Source: Planctomycetota bacterium
GTDB taxonomy: Bacteria; Planctomycetota; Phycisphaerae; WQYP01
Direction of reading: 5' to 3'
NCBI GenBank assembly: GCA_021809365.1
Contig: JAKBAC010000107.1
Span: forward strand, 1 to 11,894
DNA length: 11,894 nt
The notes under the pieces are model-generated. The model saw nothing but the letters and a program-made list of their open reading frames with translations. It searched no databases and was not told where the DNA came from. This document shows, piece after piece, positions 11,729 to 11,894 of the stretch (within the stretch, counting starts at the first letter, position 1; each line of letters starts with the position of its first letter). Position numbers and translations under genes: made by a program.

Positions 11729-11894
11729 TCAATGCAAAAACAATAGTGAAATCAGCGTCAGCAGCAGTACCGCCAGCGTCACCCAGGTGTAAAACCAGTC
11801 ATGGTCCACCACGGCAAACAGTACGACAGACACCGCTACACGTGTAATGGGCGTCAGCACCAGCAGCAGCAGGCCAAGGTCTATGATGCTTTTA
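11729..11894 (-). CDS. DUF1634 family membrane protein, C-terminal fragment (enters from right edge)
   Basis: The minus strand is open from the right edge to a TGA at 11731-11729, giving 54 complete codons that begin KSIIDLGLLLLVLTPITRVA and end SLLFLH. Two hydrophobic helices flank a short polar turn VDHDWFYTW. The segment LGLLLLVLTPITRVAVSVVL matches the conserved DUF1634 signature (LGilLLiaTPvlRVa), followed by the usual acidic-aromatic turn and final helix. DUF1634 proteins are small (about 110-130 residues) three-helix membrane proteins of unknown role, often encoded just after a TauE/SafE-type sulfite/anion exporter, which would lie outside the window to the right. The start is not visible. 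The family call rests on the second half of the protein only. Confidence 0.75.
   Translation of the reverse strand, partial: KSIIDLGLLLLVLTPITRVAVSVVLFAVVDHDWFYTWVTLAVLLLTLISLLFLH

Noticed and set aside
11479..11732. Two overlapping minus-strand ORFs of about 80 codons
   Set aside because: They cover the REP-bearing spacer, overlap each other in different frames and have low-complexity arginine-rich content.

Overview
The window is bacterial chromosomal DNA of moderately high G+C (judged by eye, not counted), with ordinary housekeeping genes separated by repeat-rich intergenic spacers. Hints of a PVC-group bacterium, perhaps a planctomycete of the Phycisphaerae type, are a tiny prepilin-like ORF, a DUF6493 plus SWIM-zinc-finger gene pair, and the style of the pyrE and aspartate kinase proteins. 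This is a weak inference from remembered family distribution, with no marker gene to confirm it.

Left part (1-3490, all minus strand). Transcription runs right to left through an M50 site-2-type metalloprotease with a cytoplasmic zinc ribbon, a 51-residue prepilin-like micro-ORF, a SWIM zinc-finger protein and a DUF6493 protein that runs off the left edge. The DUF6493 frame has no stop inside the window, so stop-to-stop ORF scanning would show only fragments, but it is one uninterrupted frame from 905 to 1. The SWIM/DUF6493 pair probably belongs to a larger multi-gene system that continues to the left.

Middle (3490-8319). A 458-bp spacer carries two copies of a short hairpin repeat and a perfect 25-bp palindrome. 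It is followed by the plus-strand pair pyrE (orotate phosphoribosyltransferase) and an LPG-synthase-TM/UPF0104-like membrane protein. These converge, with a 9-bp gap, on a minus-strand gene for an 850-residue GT35 alpha-glucan (glycogen) phosphorylase.

Right part (8320-11894). A 477-bp divergent region holds a clear sigma-70-type promoter for glgP, a 12-bp GC-rich hairpin and a good sigma-54 (-24/-12) site. The sigma-54 site precedes a gene for a leaderless NrtA/NasS-like nitrate-binding protein, so a nitrogen-sensing gene sits back to back with a carbon-storage gene. A 400-bp repeat cluster follows, then minus-strand aspartate kinase, a second repeat-bearing spacer, and the C-terminal end of a DUF1634 membrane protein entering from the right edge.

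The observations most worth following are the sigma-54 promoter before an orphan NasS-like sensor, the SWIM/DUF6493 module with its coupled prepilin-like ORF, Asn in place of the expected catalytic-loop residue in both aspartate kinase and PyrE, and two families of REP-like hairpin repeats.
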